Assembly: GCF_032854445.1 (NCBI RefSeq)
Contig: NC_088300.1
Location: 6,882,001-6,946,000, forward strand
Source of the DNA: Liolophura sinensis
Taxonomy: Eukaryota > Mollusca > Polyplacophora > Chitonida > Chitonidae
Direction of reading: 5' to 3'
Length of the DNA: 64,000 bases
Below, piece by piece: positions 34,462 through 47,460 of this stretch. Both the position numbers and the translations under genes were made by a program. Position 1 is the stretch's first letter, and every line of letters starts with the position of its first letter. Under the pieces are notes generated by a model, which worked only from the letters and a program-made list of their open reading frames with translations, made no database searches and had not been told where the DNA came from.

Positions 34462-35769
34462 TGGCAGCTTATTAGCGACGACACATGATAATAAGTGCAT
34501 AACCAAGCGACCAGAGATGAAATAGTATTTATACAGCCGCTGAAACGTGGTATATATATATAGTGTACTCACGGCTTTGAGCTTCGAAAGGGCTTATTTA
34601 TTTCTTTGATAGTTGTTTAACTAGGATCTCAAAAAATGTTCAATTATATAGGATGGCCCGTCAGTTTGTACGTGTACAGAAGACCGGAGTACGGGCGTAA
34701 ACATTTGGCATGTTACTGACGCACTTCATCACACCATATAATTTGGTGGAAGAAAAGTGGTCTCCAATACAAACCGCCAATGTAAAACGCCGATAAAGCG
34801 CGAATACACACTGCCAATATAAAGCGCGATACGAATCCGGACTGCCCTGGCGATGGAAAGGAAAGCATTGTTATCACTCGACCATGTAACCCCCTCCCCC
34901 CCGCCCCGTCCACTCCACCCCCAGAGTGATTGAGCATTAACATAGATATTTTGGGTTATGGAGCAGAAATGCTACAAATGGATCATTCTTCTGCAAGCCG
35001 TCGGGAATTCATAGAAGCAAACTGGAGTGACTTCAGAGCTGACAGCCCTATCTGTCAGAGTGTCCACCTCCGTCATACCGCTGCCATGTCTCAGACCGAT
35101 GCGAGGGGAGCGTCACATGATTGCAAAGAGAACTTCATGTACTCATCCAACGGGAGATACAACCTGCTGATCAAAATGTACTTGTCATATACACAGGGGC
35201 ATGATTCTAAATTGCGATACCGGTACTATTGCTATATTTGTTGGGGGTGGGCGGGATGGCAGCCGTCTGCTACAACAGAGCTTCAGTGCGTTATCTGGCA
35301 CAGAGCCGGTCTCTCGAGTGTCTGGTGCGCCTGTTTGGTTGTCTGTTGCGACGAGGAAAGCTGCCTCAAACCGCCAAATGTAAATTGACCACAATGTGTA
35401 GAAAGAATGGGGAGAATTCGGAATGTTTAGCCAGACACTTAAGTGATCTGCATGTTATCATCTAGAGCAAATTTGCAGACTATATTAAATGTAGACCAGA
35501 CTCGACGTATCAGCTAGATGGAATAGCCTACATTCTGACGTTCAAGAAAATTCGATCAAAACCATATCCTAAACAACACTTCCTTTTGTCATATCAATGA
35601 ATTATTCTTCTACATTGATTTTCTATATATTGCAGTCGCACGGTACCGTATAGTGAAATGCTGTAGCGTATACAAGATTCGCTGCTATGCTAGGTAGGAT
35701 CATCAGTCTGGTAAGCTGAAGACAAAGTGTGGACGTGTCCAACAATGGGGACCCGTCTTGATTTGGCGT

Positions 35770-35945
35770 CAGGGCCCGGGGCCACGATTCTGACTTCGAA
35801 CAAACCTCTGTCTTAACTTTAAATTTTCACTCTTAAAGGATTTCTATGGGGACTAGGTCACGAAGGAATATCTGTCTTAAGTCTAAGAATTAAGTCCAAA
35901 ATCCTGAGACATGTCAGGAGCAGTCTTAAGTCAGAATGAATAGAA
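35770..35945. mobile_element. Short MITE-like element
   Basis: The inverted ends ATTCTGACTT (near 35781) and AAGTCAGAAT (near 35929) enclose about 140 bp without coding capacity. Decayed sub-repeats of CTTAAGTCT type lie inside. No target-site duplication is clear. Confidence 0.35.
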
Positions 35946-36461
35946 ACAAACACGGCAGAAATCATACGTTTACTGAGAAGAATTAGAGGAGGAAGAGAGG
36001 AGTGACGAATTTTGTGAATATTCTGGTCCTCAACAACGACAGCGTCTCATAGCATATGGCTTTAACCCATGATCATTCTAGCATTCATTCATTCATTCAT
36101 TCATAAGATATGGTTTTATTTAAACTGCGCCAGAGATAAATAGCTAGACCAATTGGCGGAGCGGAAAATTGTCCTCATGATGCGACAAGGACAGGTATAG
36201 ACCCAATTCGCTTCGTACATCCGGGTTGGGTTTTGGAAATGCCCAATGGACATGACGGTCTCGTCTAACTCATCGGCATGTTATAACAGCTTTGAAAAAC
36301 ACACGTGGAGAATTCTGCTTTGCGGAGACAGTTGCTGAAAAAGAATAAGCAAATCAGCCTTTTAAAGCATAGCACAAACTCAACTTCTGACATTCTTTAC
36401 TTCCCAAGTTTCGTGTATACATGCAATTCCAGCCGTGACAGTAGATTCACGTGCCGTATAA

Positions 36462-36851
36462 AATACCCCGTTCACACGACCAAAATTTAAACCGGATCAA
36501 ATCTGAACTGGTTTAAATCGAAGCCAGCTGTAAAAATGCGTACGTTCACACGACCATATGACCAAGCCGGTTTTAAGCCAGTTCAGGGATTTGCACGTTC
36601 ATACGCTCACATTTAAATCGGTTTAGTAATTACGACATCATCCTGACCTCCACGTACCCGGGTTATTTAATCCAGTTGCCGTTCACACGGCACAGATACA
36701 CCCGCTCAAACCCTGAAACTGACTTAAAGCCACGTCACTAAATGGGGCAAATAAACCGGATTGAATGCCCCCACTTTGCGTTCACACGAGGGACGTCAAA
36801 CTGGCGGAAAGCCACTTTCATCAGCTTCCTTGCTCGTGTGAACGGGGTATT
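36462..36851. mobile_element. 390-bp MITE with 18-bp terminal inverted repeats
   Basis: The left end AATACCCCGTTCACACGA (36462-36479) is the exact reverse complement of the right end TCGTGTGAACGGGGTATT (36834-36851). GTTCACACG-like motifs recur inside (36543, 36595, 36670, 36780). There is no transposase, so it is non-autonomous. The superfamily cannot be decided without its target-site duplication. Confidence 0.85.
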
Positions 36852-37034
36852 AGTGATATTGACACCGACTGTGCAGAATTTGTGCTAGATTATTGTTACT
36901 AGAAGGTGCATAGTAAGAGTTAAAAGGTGTAAAAGTTACGGTCTAAAATGTTTCCAAACGCCTTTCTGCATATGCCCTCCACTCCACGGTTCCCGCGGTA
37001 TCCGTTTTGAAAAAGTGCCGTGTGTGTTTGCTGG

Positions 37035-37395
37035 ACTCAGACCCAGTTAAATATATGGTATTTGCGTGCGGCACTCCCGCCCAACGGACGACATTGTCAA
37101 GTTTCACTCCAGCCGAACATATGACATTTGCGTGCTGCACTCCAATCACAGTTGTATTTACATACCGCACTCCTGCCAAGTGAACGGTTTATGCGTGCTG
37201 CACTCCAACCCAGTGAACGATATCTGCGTACTGCATTCCGACCCAATGAACTGTATTTGCGCAGTGCATCCTATGCAGCCACAATGCATGATTCTTGTAA
37301 GCTATAGGGGGCCTACTCCGTACCAATATATGGTATTTGCGTGTAGCACTTCAGCCTAATGGACTGTATTTGTGTGTTGCACTCCCGACCTTCAC
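37035..37395. repeat. Degenerate ~36-bp tandem repeat
   Basis: Units resemble TTTGCGTGCTGCACTCCAAC followed by CCAGTGAACGATA, with about nine strongly diverged copies. Confidence 0.6.
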
Positions 37396-38032
37396 AAAAG
37401 ATTTCTCACATATATGCATTTGTCACATTCTACTTGACACCCGTTAAATGCGCGTATGATTCACACGAATGCATATGTTTTATGACTGCATATTTCCATC
37501 AGATCTAGACTCCACATCTATTGCTTACATGCGGTTGAATGCATTTGTCACTTTACCCAGGGATTCTCACCAAATGCATCACATGTCCTTGAGTGTCAAT
37601 TCTGCATGGCATTTAGTGCACAATGCACGTCACAAGCTGTTCGAATGATATTCCAAAACATACACCTCAAAATGCCATCATTTTCAGTTTATTTTCCTGC
37701 CAATCAAGGCGGCCTTATATAACACTCGCGAGAATATAGGCGAAGAGAGCGTGTCCATAAGTCACTGTGGATGACATATAAAATCTAAATGAACCGAATA
37801 TGTCACAATTCATTGCCAAGAATACACATGTCTGTTGTAAGTCAGATTATGTTGCCATTATCCGAAAAGTGATTGTAATATGTACACACGCGGAGACACA
37901 CATAAATATACACATAAACATGACAACAGTAAATTAACGTTTCCAATCACAGAAATGTCACGTAGGAATGTGCTTTGAACCCATACATGTATATATGTAA
38001 ATTGTCACCCGACGAAAATTTTCATGAACTGT

Positions 38033-38034
<2 letters not shown>

Positions 38035-38075
<41 letters not shown>
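38035..38075. repeat. Poly(A) run of 41 A
   Basis: An uninterrupted A tract on the plus strand. No upstream retroposed gene was recognised, and its length may be inaccurate in an assembly. Confidence 0.9.
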
Positions 38076-38078
<3 letters not shown>

Positions 38079-38120
38079 AAGAGAATGCCTGAGATTGTAG
38101 GAGACGTGGTGGGCAGTGTT

Positions 38121-38126
38121 TTTATT
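38121..38126 (-). terminator. Candidate poly(A) signal of the CD225 gene
   Basis: AATAAA on the minus strand (TTTATT on plus), 14 nt after the stop codon. If used, the 3' UTR would be very short. Confidence 0.35.
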
Positions 38127-38139
38127 GGTCCTAAGGAAA

Positions 38140-41100
38140 TCAGCTGTTAAAGATCTTGGGGTATATAGTATACGGGAACACGAAGATGTGTAGCAGAATG
38201 AAGTGAAGGACGAAGAAAAGCGTCATACAAATGGCGGCTATGGAGAGCTTGTAAGCCAGGCCACCTTTCCTCCTAGCCGCCTTAATGTCACCGTTCTCGT
38301 AGTCGATCTGACAGAGGAGTGAAAACACAATGGCTGGTATACCTGGAATCAGAAAAAAATGAGAGATAAGCTTTAGTAGGGAGACATTATGGGATGTCTT
38401 AGAGTGATTAACTGAGATTTAATAGACATGAGAGCTATAAAAGCTGTAAGTGTTACTTCATCACGGCAACAGACTGACCTTTGACCGAGTCTTACATTAC
38501 GTTTCAACCGCTTAAGTTGGTGATTTAATGATGAAGAAATGAAACTTTACATTTCCCACCAGCTTTCATTTCTAAGAGTTCAACATGTTCAAGGGTCATT
38601 CGGGGCCAATCGCCCACTGACCTTTTCTTAAGTGACCTTTCCACCACATAATCCTGTCTTAAGTTGGTGATTCTTGCTATTTAGACCATGCTCAACATTT
38701 TACATCTGGTTTCAGTGTTGTAGTTTTGTGTAAAATAAATCCCTCATTAGCAATAATTAATCTATGTTTTAAGTGGCCTTTCCATTACAATGTTTTCATT
38801 ATAATGAAGCCTTGGTGTCAGCCTTATAGGCACCAGGTCAAATAAAACTGAATTTGGGGGTAATTAGAGAGAGCTCCCACTGACCCACCTACCACTAGCT
38901 GGATGTAAGACAAAGGTTTCTGTAGTCAGAAGGACTACTTCTACCTCACGAAACCCTCAGAGCTTTTATAGATCTCGTGTAAATTAAATCTCAGCTTGCT
39001 CGAACTTAAACTCGAAGAATAACTTTAACACCTGGGATTGACTTATCCACTGACTGAATGGTATTTAATGCCATGCATACTCAAGAATATTTCAGCTATG
39101 ATTGAATGAGTAGGGCTTATAGCGCCACTTTCATAATAACGCAGCCATATTGTAGCGAAGTATTTCAGTGATGAAATGGCGGTCAATTCCCTACACGGGT
39201 GGAAGAAACTGCATTACCCGGACTAAATTATCGATTTATGCATGCCCTATTTTCCTCGGTGTGTATATGTGTGGCGGGGAAGGGGGACGGGGCTCTGTGG
39301 CCTAGTGGTCAACGTGCTAGCGCAGCATAGTCACTCAGGAGACTCTCACCAACGCGACCACTGAGTTCATGCCAGATCATGCTGACTTCCTGTCCAGTCG
39401 TACGTCGGGAGGTCTAAGTACTGCCCGGTTTTATAACACAGTGAATAAAAGGAAAAAATCTGCTAGGATGTACTGTAGATGACTTTATTAGTTACATGTT
39501 CACGTAACAAATTTGCGCGAACGATTGGTCTGTTTTCGCGTCGTGGCGAAACCGACCGATGTGTTATTCAAGGCTTAAAACCCGCAAACGATTTTTTGGT
39601 TACGTCAACCACCAAAAGTTCATGGCCAACATATTTCTGGCGGCCGTCGCATAAGTAAAATATTTTTGAGTACAGCGTAAAACTCCAGTGAAATAAAATA
39701 AATTAATCAATGTCTACATCATAATGATGGAAGCAGCGCCAACTAACTTTGTGTGAGGGAAATTAAACGGCTCTAAACGTGCTGTTAACTAGGCACTGTA
39801 TGCAGAACCAAGATAGCGTAAAACCTAGAACCCAGATTACAGGATGACCCACGAAGAAAATGTGTAAAGGTTTGCTTTGCCATGGTGAACTTCCACGTTC
39901 TGGATTCGTCTTATAGGAAGACAACAACAGTTCCCTGGCTGCGCGCCAACACCAAGATTTTGCCCAGATCTTTAGGGCATTGCGACACCTCTAAGAAAGC
40001 CCGAATCAGATCTGGGGGTGTTGATTTATCGATATATGTTCTTCAATGCATTATTCATCGCTTTTGGAATTATTGTATATCAATTCAAGACTAGCTGTGG
40101 CGAGCCTATCAGTAATACTGTATCTTTTGACATGTCAGCGGACTCCGAAGCTTCATGGCGGGGACTTAGATTAATCTCTCTCCTTGCATGAGGTCACTTC
40201 AAAGACTTTCAATAGTCTGTGCCTATCTGTAATTACTACTTGAAGCAATGGTATCAACCAAGGACTGTATGCTCCCATCGATCCACACTGCAGCTTAGAC
40301 TCGTATTAAGTCCCAGTTAGCAAGGGAGAGGATTAGTTTTTGGTAAAGATTTGGGACAGTTTCCTTAGTGGTGCAGTAAAGTTTACCTGTACATTGTATA
40401 TTGATGACTTCTCCCCCACATTTCTCCGCCGCTAGCACCCTCCAAAAACAAGATTAGATGCCATGAATTGCTTTTCACGTAAAGCCTGCTCTTTGAGCAT
40501 GAACACACTTATGGTGATAGCGTGATGGGAATTTTCCTCTCACTGGAGAGGCTTTGTCTGTATTCTCCAATCTTACAGTAATATTTTAATATATACAGCA
40601 TTCTTTTGACATGAACAATATCTGTATATGGACAATAGATCAGTTGTAATCAGCTTTCCTGGCATTTAACAAAAGCTGATATAAGGGTCGTTTTGAATTA
40701 TTTTCACTTGTTTGAACAGAAGAATTTGTACCTTGGAGGTTAATAATTATCCTTAATTTTCGCACACCACTTGACCAACATTTAACAAAAAATACAAGTG
40801 GTTTCTTGGGGATGATTGCTTTCTTTAACGCTTTGTCGTACTTCTACAGCTGTAGAAAACTTTTACATAACGCCACGGCTTGGCAAGTGTTCAGAGTTAA
40901 ACTAGCTTTATTGGCTATGGTCTGACCTCAGCTAACAGTCAGCGGAGGTATTTGGCCTCCCTAATTTGAGAACCTAAGGTTATTCCCTAAAAGTTCCACT
41001 TCTCCTAAACTGTTGCATTGGGTTGGCTGTCTGCGATGGGTTTTACTTTTTTTCCTCTCTCAATCTTGTTGATTTCCCTACGCTTGGCAGAATTCGCACA

Positions 41101-42342
41101 TCAAGCCGAGATTATTGGTTTTCCCTTACACTTAGCGGTTTTCACCCTCCCACCTGTGTGGTGTGACATACACACAAAACATCAGCGTGATTAGGCTGTA
41201 CGCTATACAGTCCGTCCCTCTGCCAGCCAGAATCTACACTCCCTGACAGGATCACCAGTGCACATATTACTTTACAGTCCAGTGTTAGCGGCTATTTCTG
41301 GTATGGTGCATTGTTCGATATTGACAGCCAGTAAAAATGGAACCCCGCTTATCTGTAGAGCCAGGATCAATTCGAGCTGCCTTCATTGTTACTTTCACAC
41401 AGCTGAAAACATGAAGGATTTCAATCGCTTCAGCGCAATTCACTCTCTACATGATGGCTAAAGACTTCGCCTCCACTCTAATCGAAGAAACATCCGGTGC
41501 ATTGGAGCTATATATTGGTACTTGATATCGGTGCTTTTCGCAATATTGTACGTATGTAACAACGACTTACTCATTACTGACTGAAGTATCCACCGTATAT
41601 AAAAGTCTTGCATTATTTCGTAAAACACTGGGTTATGATCCCGCCGCAGCTCACAGCGCGCATAACATCCAAAGAGACAATCTCATGTATACAGTATACA
41701 GGGTAAATTTAGCCGAACAACACGGCAAGCATATCATCAGCGATTAAGACAGTCTATCTTAATCACAGCTAATAACATACTTTGTTCTGTAAAATATCAT
41801 GCTGACTGAATCGTGTTGCTTGTAAACCAAATAATCAGTTCATAACTTTTCAGCCTCAGAGAAGAAGGCAATGGCGGGATTTCTCTGTTTTCCTGGGAAG
41901 TACGGAATTGTGATTCAGAAATACGCAATTTTTAAAATGTACAGAGTTGTCCCTGATTTGTAACAGTTGATGATTTGGCCACTTTGACTAGTACTTTAAA
42001 AGTACGCCAATATTGCACGCCCGTAAAAGTTTCCTGCTCGCAAATATGATAAACACAAACATGGTGTCCGGTATAAATCAGGTGTCCGTGCAATCGAGAC
42101 CACGGTTTACTCAAATTTAACTAATAAATGCCGACAATTTGTAGCAGTGTTGAATTGGGAAATATTCCACTTGCAACCATCGACTTACCAAAATGAAGGT
42201 TAATTATAAGTGCGAGTATTGCTAGTTTTCTGTGTGCATATGGTGTCAAGGTTGCGACCTTGACCTCCTCGGCCTCATCGTCTTGCACGGGCGTCTTCGA
42301 GATCATGTGATTCTCCTGACCCAACGGGTACATGGTTGTCAT
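38140..42342 (-). CDS. CD225/dispanin family membrane protein (IFITM/PRRT-like), two coding exons
   Basis: Coding exons are 42189-42342 (start ATG at 42342 in context ACCACCATGA) and 38140-38342 (stop at 38140-38142), joined in phase across a 3.85-kb intron to give 118 residues. The exon junction falls inside the family hallmark: HFG at the end of exon 1 joins IPAIVFSLL to restore GIPAIVFS. After it come NGD and the basic loop AARRKGG typical of CD225 proteins. Hydrophobic segments lie at about residues 37-60 and 80-105, the latter with a long C-terminal hydrophobic tail. The N-terminal 35 residues are polar and acidic (PVQDDEAEEV). CD225 proteins sit in plasma or endosomal membranes and act in membrane fusion, trafficking or antiviral defence; which applies here is unknown. 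An acceptor TGTTACAG at 42377-42384 implies an untranslated upstream exon that I could not place. Confidence 0.85.
39290..39705 (+). mobile_element. SINE interrupted by about 170 bp, in the CD225 intron
   Basis: The head (CTCTGTGGCCTAGTGGTCAA) to core (CTGCCCGGTTT) spans about 39290-39432. The rest of the core and tail (GGCGGCCGTCGCATAAGTAA) resumes at about 39607. The insert (about 39433-39606) shows no family that I recognise. Confidence 0.7.
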
Positions 42343-42376
42343 GGTGGTACGGAGGCACTGAGGACTTGAAATATGC

Positions 42377-45300
42377 CTGTAACACAAGGAATAATATTCA
42401 TTATTTATTACAAACGAAATAATCGACTTGCAATTTCGTTCTTATAAAAGAAACGTAGACTTATCTAACATTATTCCATTAACAGATGTGGCCCAAATAC
42501 AATTCAGGCTCATGCATTTTCAAATATTTCGCAGAAGGTATATATATATTTCGTCAGTACATGTTACACAGATGAACTGTACATGACAGTGCACTGACAG
42601 TGTTAAGCAGGCTTAAGGTATAGCTTTGTGCTAGTCAAATATGCAATCTTCATATCTCCACTGCATGTCGGAATAGATGATGTACAGAATGCTTTCTTTG
42701 AATTACTTAACGTCGGCATTCCAAAGAATACAAAAAAATAACACTAATGCAAGTTCACAAAATATACTACGGTAGTGTTTAAAGCATACATGAAAGGTAC
42801 TATAAAACGTAGAGTATAGCTTTAAGGAGCATGAAGGAAGAAACTGCCAATAAACAACAGAAATAAAAATTAAAACAGGTTTTTTGTAGGCATAATTCAC
42901 ATTTATTAATAACACCTCTACTTTCTACATTCTTTTCGTCAATGATGGGAAATATTCGGAAATGACGCAATCGATGAACACACTGGGAACGCGAAACCAG
43001 CTTATATATCCCGAATTTGCTCTCCTCTCCCCCCCCCCTCCCAAGCCCTCCTCGCTTTCCCCAACCATCAATGTTGTTTTGACAGCACTGGCCGATGGGG
43101 CCTTATGAAAACTCCAATTTAAAGCGATTTTCATGCCACAAGAAGAAATCTGATAAACTTTTTGTAGTTTTGAATGCTAGAACATATCATATACTACGTA
43201 TTAAGAAATAAGAATCAAGCTTTCCATATATCCTATACACAAAACCAGTAATAAAGTAACAATTATGGATAATACTACATAGCCCAAAGATAATAGTCCA
43301 ACATTTTCCTGGCTTAACGATCTGCTTTGTGCTTTTATCAGCGTCAATACAGGACAAACTGCGCCCTCTACATTAATGAATTAACTATGTACAACCAGAC
43401 TAGTAACGTGCATGATACATTCATAAAACATTTAAGAGAATACGTCATAACGAGATGGAGCCAACAAAAATCTGTATTAAGTAAAGTAGCGTAAATAAAG
43501 CAACGAAAAAACATAATAATTCCAAACATGTTTTTCTGATGGCCAGATAAAAAGCCACTGGAACTACCTCAGCAAAATCTCTATGGATCTGATGATAGCT
43601 CCAAACCCACAGGCAGAAGAAGCACTTACTAAAATATTAACGCAGTCACCCGTTTCCACCGTGTCGATACCCGGTCAAATTTATGCACCCTAAGGTTGCA
43701 TAAATATCTACACTCGCAATCACCACTGACGTGCAGCCGCTGTACCAGCGTCAGCTAATCTAACGACGTACAGAATGTGTCGTCCGATGCAGTGTGATGT
43801 TCGCTATATGCATGACGTCACAATGCCTGTTAGGCTTTTCATGGGCGAGTGATTCGTTAATCGACTTCGGTGCCAGGTCACTGAGAGGTGCTGACGTTTG
43901 ATATGACGTCATAAAGATGACTCCGCTAACGGGGCTGAAATATTAATTTCTGAGGAGGAATTGCACACCTATAAAACCTCTTTTGACGAGTTCAACATGT
44001 GGGGCTTAATTTCAGTACAGATAAATCTATCTGTAGGAATCTCACTATTTATAGCTCTGGGAAAAGCATTATGCTTCTTATGATGCTTATATTCGAGAGT
44101 CATGGCTCTTAGGCCTATATATAGTTCATAACATATAATGATATCAGTAGATTATACACATCCAAGGAATATTTGCTTACCATGCAAACATCTTCTGTCA
44201 GCAGGTAAACTTGACGATGTCATTCCAGCACGTCGATTGGATCAGTCTTATAGAGAACACATACTATACTTGGCTAAATGTTATAGCGATGCCAGTCTGT
44301 TTGATCAGACAACAGGATTTGGACAGCCTTAATATTATCATTGGTTCAGTAAACATTATCTCTTCAGGAAAAGGCGGATTTTCCAATAACCACTGCATAG
44401 CCAATAATCAAAACCACGCCATGCCTTCAGGCCTTGTGTAGGCAGACCGATCATCAATTTCAGACTAATATAAAGAAAAAAAATGTTGAAATCTGTTGGC
44501 GTCGATTATCAAATTTTCATTCATGGGCCCGTGAAGCATCACTTAACTCACTTAAGGTTTCAGTGTGAACTCATTTAACGATATGGATGTATGTGCCAAC
44601 TGTTTTCAGCCGGATCCACGACTCTTGTGTAAACCACATCACGTGGTCCTCCATAACTATGACAGCAGCAAAACATCTGTCATCCTCGTCTATTTCCTCA
44701 CTCGATACTCCACCTATCCGTTGTCACGGCTTTACCGCTGTCGTTCTACACGATTTCTCTGCTATAAATTATAGCGTGGATCTTTACGACTTCTATCGAA
44801 CGAGTTAAATATTTCACTGGCTCACATTGCCAGGAGTAGATTTGCCCATAACCACGATCTAATTGAATGACAAATACACGTGCCATGTGAAGCAAATGAA
44901 CGCTATCTGTGCTCTGTCTTAGCTTGGCTCGTGTCCAATGTCACTTTGTATAGCATATGTCGTTTTAACTTAGACGATAGACATGTCCACTGATACGTTG
45001 TTGTTGTAGATCTCAGAAAAATTATCAAAGCAATGGACATATCCACAAAGAAGTGAAAAACAGAGTTTAAATAGGTCTATAAAACATTTAACCCGTGTGT
45101 CACACAAAAGGGGGGTTTTTCAGCCTTTGATATCCATCTGTGATGCCATCAGAACGCCACATCTTTGTGATAAGCCCTTACTATAAATGCCCTTGTAATC
45201 TGTCACGTGTAGCAATTACATGGATGCAGTGGTAGCCATTACAGGCGATCGCGTAATCAAATTGCCTTGATGCGGAACATTGAGTTTATGGATATTCTTT

Positions 45301-46767
45301 TTGTGCATGTTTTTCAACAATGTCGGTTTTAGAAGAACGAATAGTAAATTGAGTTAAACTCTATGACGTCAATCCATCTGCTTGCATTTCAGCTCATTTT
45401 CGCCTTCCTATTAACAAAAATCATCCTTGTCTAAAGACTATTGTTCCCTGCAACGCAATCATATGATTATCAAATTATCAAATTATCAAGAGCCTATAAG
45501 CGGAATCAGTTTACGGAGCGGAAGAGCATGAAGTATTGGCTGGTGACGAGAAAACGAAAATTTAAAGAATCCCAAACAAAAAAACATCACTGGACACGAC
45601 AAAGTCCAAAATTTCTCTTACACTAGATAAAAAAAAACATCACATGCAATAAGTTGTACTATGGAAAAGAAGTCTGTTTCATTTACACAGCGATTGTGAG
45701 CTGTAGTTTATTCAGTACAATTTATGGAACAAACTACTTGTTGCTACATCAGTCTATACCTGATGTGAACAGAATCCTACATATCTTGCCGTATAATAAC
45801 ATCTATCTTTAATGATGACAATTTCACAGCAGTGGTATAAACAATTCGGACATAAATCCACAGGGGTGCATACCTCTATTGGCTGTACAATACTGACATT
45901 TGACGTCACGGTCAGTAATATCTCAGACAATAGGCATTTTTACGTCAGTTGTATAGACGAGGTTTATATGGCACCGATCGGTTAAATGTCGCAGTGGCCA
46001 AACCTAGTACCACGTGGAGTGTCAGCAACTGGTCATATTGTGTGACCTGTGAACAACCTCCATGGAGGACAGCGGGCAAATGTGTCTGTTGTAACACAGG
46101 TACAGCGAGCAGTTGCCTATACCAGGCACGACATTCAACCTCTTCACCAAATAATTAATTTCATTACCGGGAGTAGTTTTTGCATTATATCTTCGTCAGG
46201 CCTTAATTAATTGTCAGGGAGCCGGACACCAGTCCTAATACCCAGTGAGAGTTGTGGATATAAGGTTACGGATCCTCATCGTCTATGGACCCCGCAGACT
46301 TTCTCAGTGTCCGGCTGTCCATGTCTGTACACAACTGTGAAATTGAATCATCTCATAACCGGATTCCCAATGCAGACAGTTGCACGCAGCCAAATCCCCA
46401 CAGATTGACCGTATTGAATTGACATTTGCCAACCTTGAGCATGGCAAAAACAATATATTTAACGAGGTAACGAAATATCGGACCGCAATCACTCTATTGG
46501 GCAAAGGTATGTAGTGTACACCGATTGCATCGTTTCCTGTACTACCTACTAAACTGACGTGATCCATTCTGCTGTGATATTAAATCAACTGTGTATGCAA
46601 GTAAGCAACGAGAACATAACTTTATCACCTTGTGTTAGGCGGTTGGGTTCATATTTATGGGCTGTATGAACCACTGGCAGTCGCATAGCTACGCATATCG
46701 ATACCGGAAATCAATGTCTTATAAACTTTCTGCAGAGGCAGCTGGATTGAATACTCACAGTCTCTGG
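42377..46767. other. Region upstream of the CD225 gene, no gene recognised
   Basis: It should contain the untranslated first exon and promoter of the CD225 gene. I see CRE-like sites near 43.8-43.9 kb and again at 45364-45371 and 45901-45908, a C-rich tract at 43026-43040, and short ORFs without family resemblance. Confidence 0.5.
43813..43911. promoter_or_regulatory. Pair of palindromic CRE/ATF sites, candidate promoter of the CD225 gene
   Basis: Perfect TGACGTCA occurs at 43813-43820 and 43904-43911, with a half-site TGACG at 43892. The pair lies about 1.5 kb upstream of the first visible CD225 exon. TGACGTCA is the CREB/ATF consensus; function here is inferred only from position. Confidence 0.35.
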
Positions 46768-47460
46768 ATAGGGTTGGGCAAATCAGGGACTACGGATAGA
46801 ACAATTACGAATCTGAACGATTGTTGGGCAAATCAGAGAATAAGGATAGAACAATCACGAATCTGAACGATTGTTGGGCAAATCAGAGACGGTGGATTGA
46901 ACAATCACGAACCCGTAAGATAGATCGGTAAATCAGAGACAGTGAAAAGAAAAATCACGAATCCGGACGACATAATTGGGCAAACCAGACACGGTGGGTC
47001 GAAATCTTACGAATTTGTCGATGGTAGAGCATATTAAGAGACACTGAATCGAAGTCTCACGAATCCGAATTCATTGCCTGGGGGGGGGGGGGGGGGGGCT
47101 CCGTGGCTCAGTTGGTCAACGCGCTAGCGCAGCGTAATGACCCAGGAGTCTCTCACCAATGCGGTCGCTGTGAGTTCAAGTCCAGCTCATGCTGGCTTTC
47201 TCTCTCGGCCGTATGTGGGAAGGTCTGTCAGCTACCTGCGGATGGCCGTGGGTTTTCCCCCGGGTTCTGCCCGGTTTCCACCCACCATAATGCTGGCCGC
47301 CGTCGTATAAGTGAAATATTCGTGAGTACGGCGTAAAACACCAATCAAAAAAAAAAAAAAAAAATCATTGCCTGGGGATATGATAGACGGTGGATCGAGA
47401 ACTTACATATCCGGGCGATACAGTGGGTCAGATCAGAGATGGTGGATCAAACCACCATAT
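46768..47460. repeat. ~52-bp tandem repeat split by a SINE
   Basis: Units resemble GTTGGGCAAATCAGAGAC plus GGTGGATTGAACAATCACGA and ATCTGAACGATT, with about nine copies that decay towards the right. The SINE at 47084-47364 is inserted in the array. Confidence 0.75.
47071..47377 (+). mobile_element. Full-length SINE with 13-bp TSD and poly(G) at the 5' junction
   Basis: TCATTGCCTGGGG flanks the element at 47071-47083 and 47365-47377. The SINE body is very close to the copy at 1693, with a tail of about 17 A in place of (AAAT)n. The 5' junction is an extended G run (about 18 G), which may have grown by slippage from the GGGG of the duplication. Confidence 0.88.

Larger units (their letters stand above)
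31942..38100. other. INTS7-CD225 intergenic region
   Basis: It contains the INTS7 3' UTR, two weak minus-strand ORFs (32671-32999, 34333-34461), two MITE-like elements, a degenerate repeat near 37.0-37.4 kb and a 41-A run at 38035-38075. I recognise no gene. Confidence 0.6.

Noticed and set aside
34930-35388. 152-codon plus-strand ORF upstream of the MITE region
   Set aside because: No recognisable motif, no clean splice sites, and competing ORFs in other frames and strand.
38035-38075. Poly(A) run as the tail of a retroposed gene
   Set aside because: No coding remnant or target-site duplication seen next to it.
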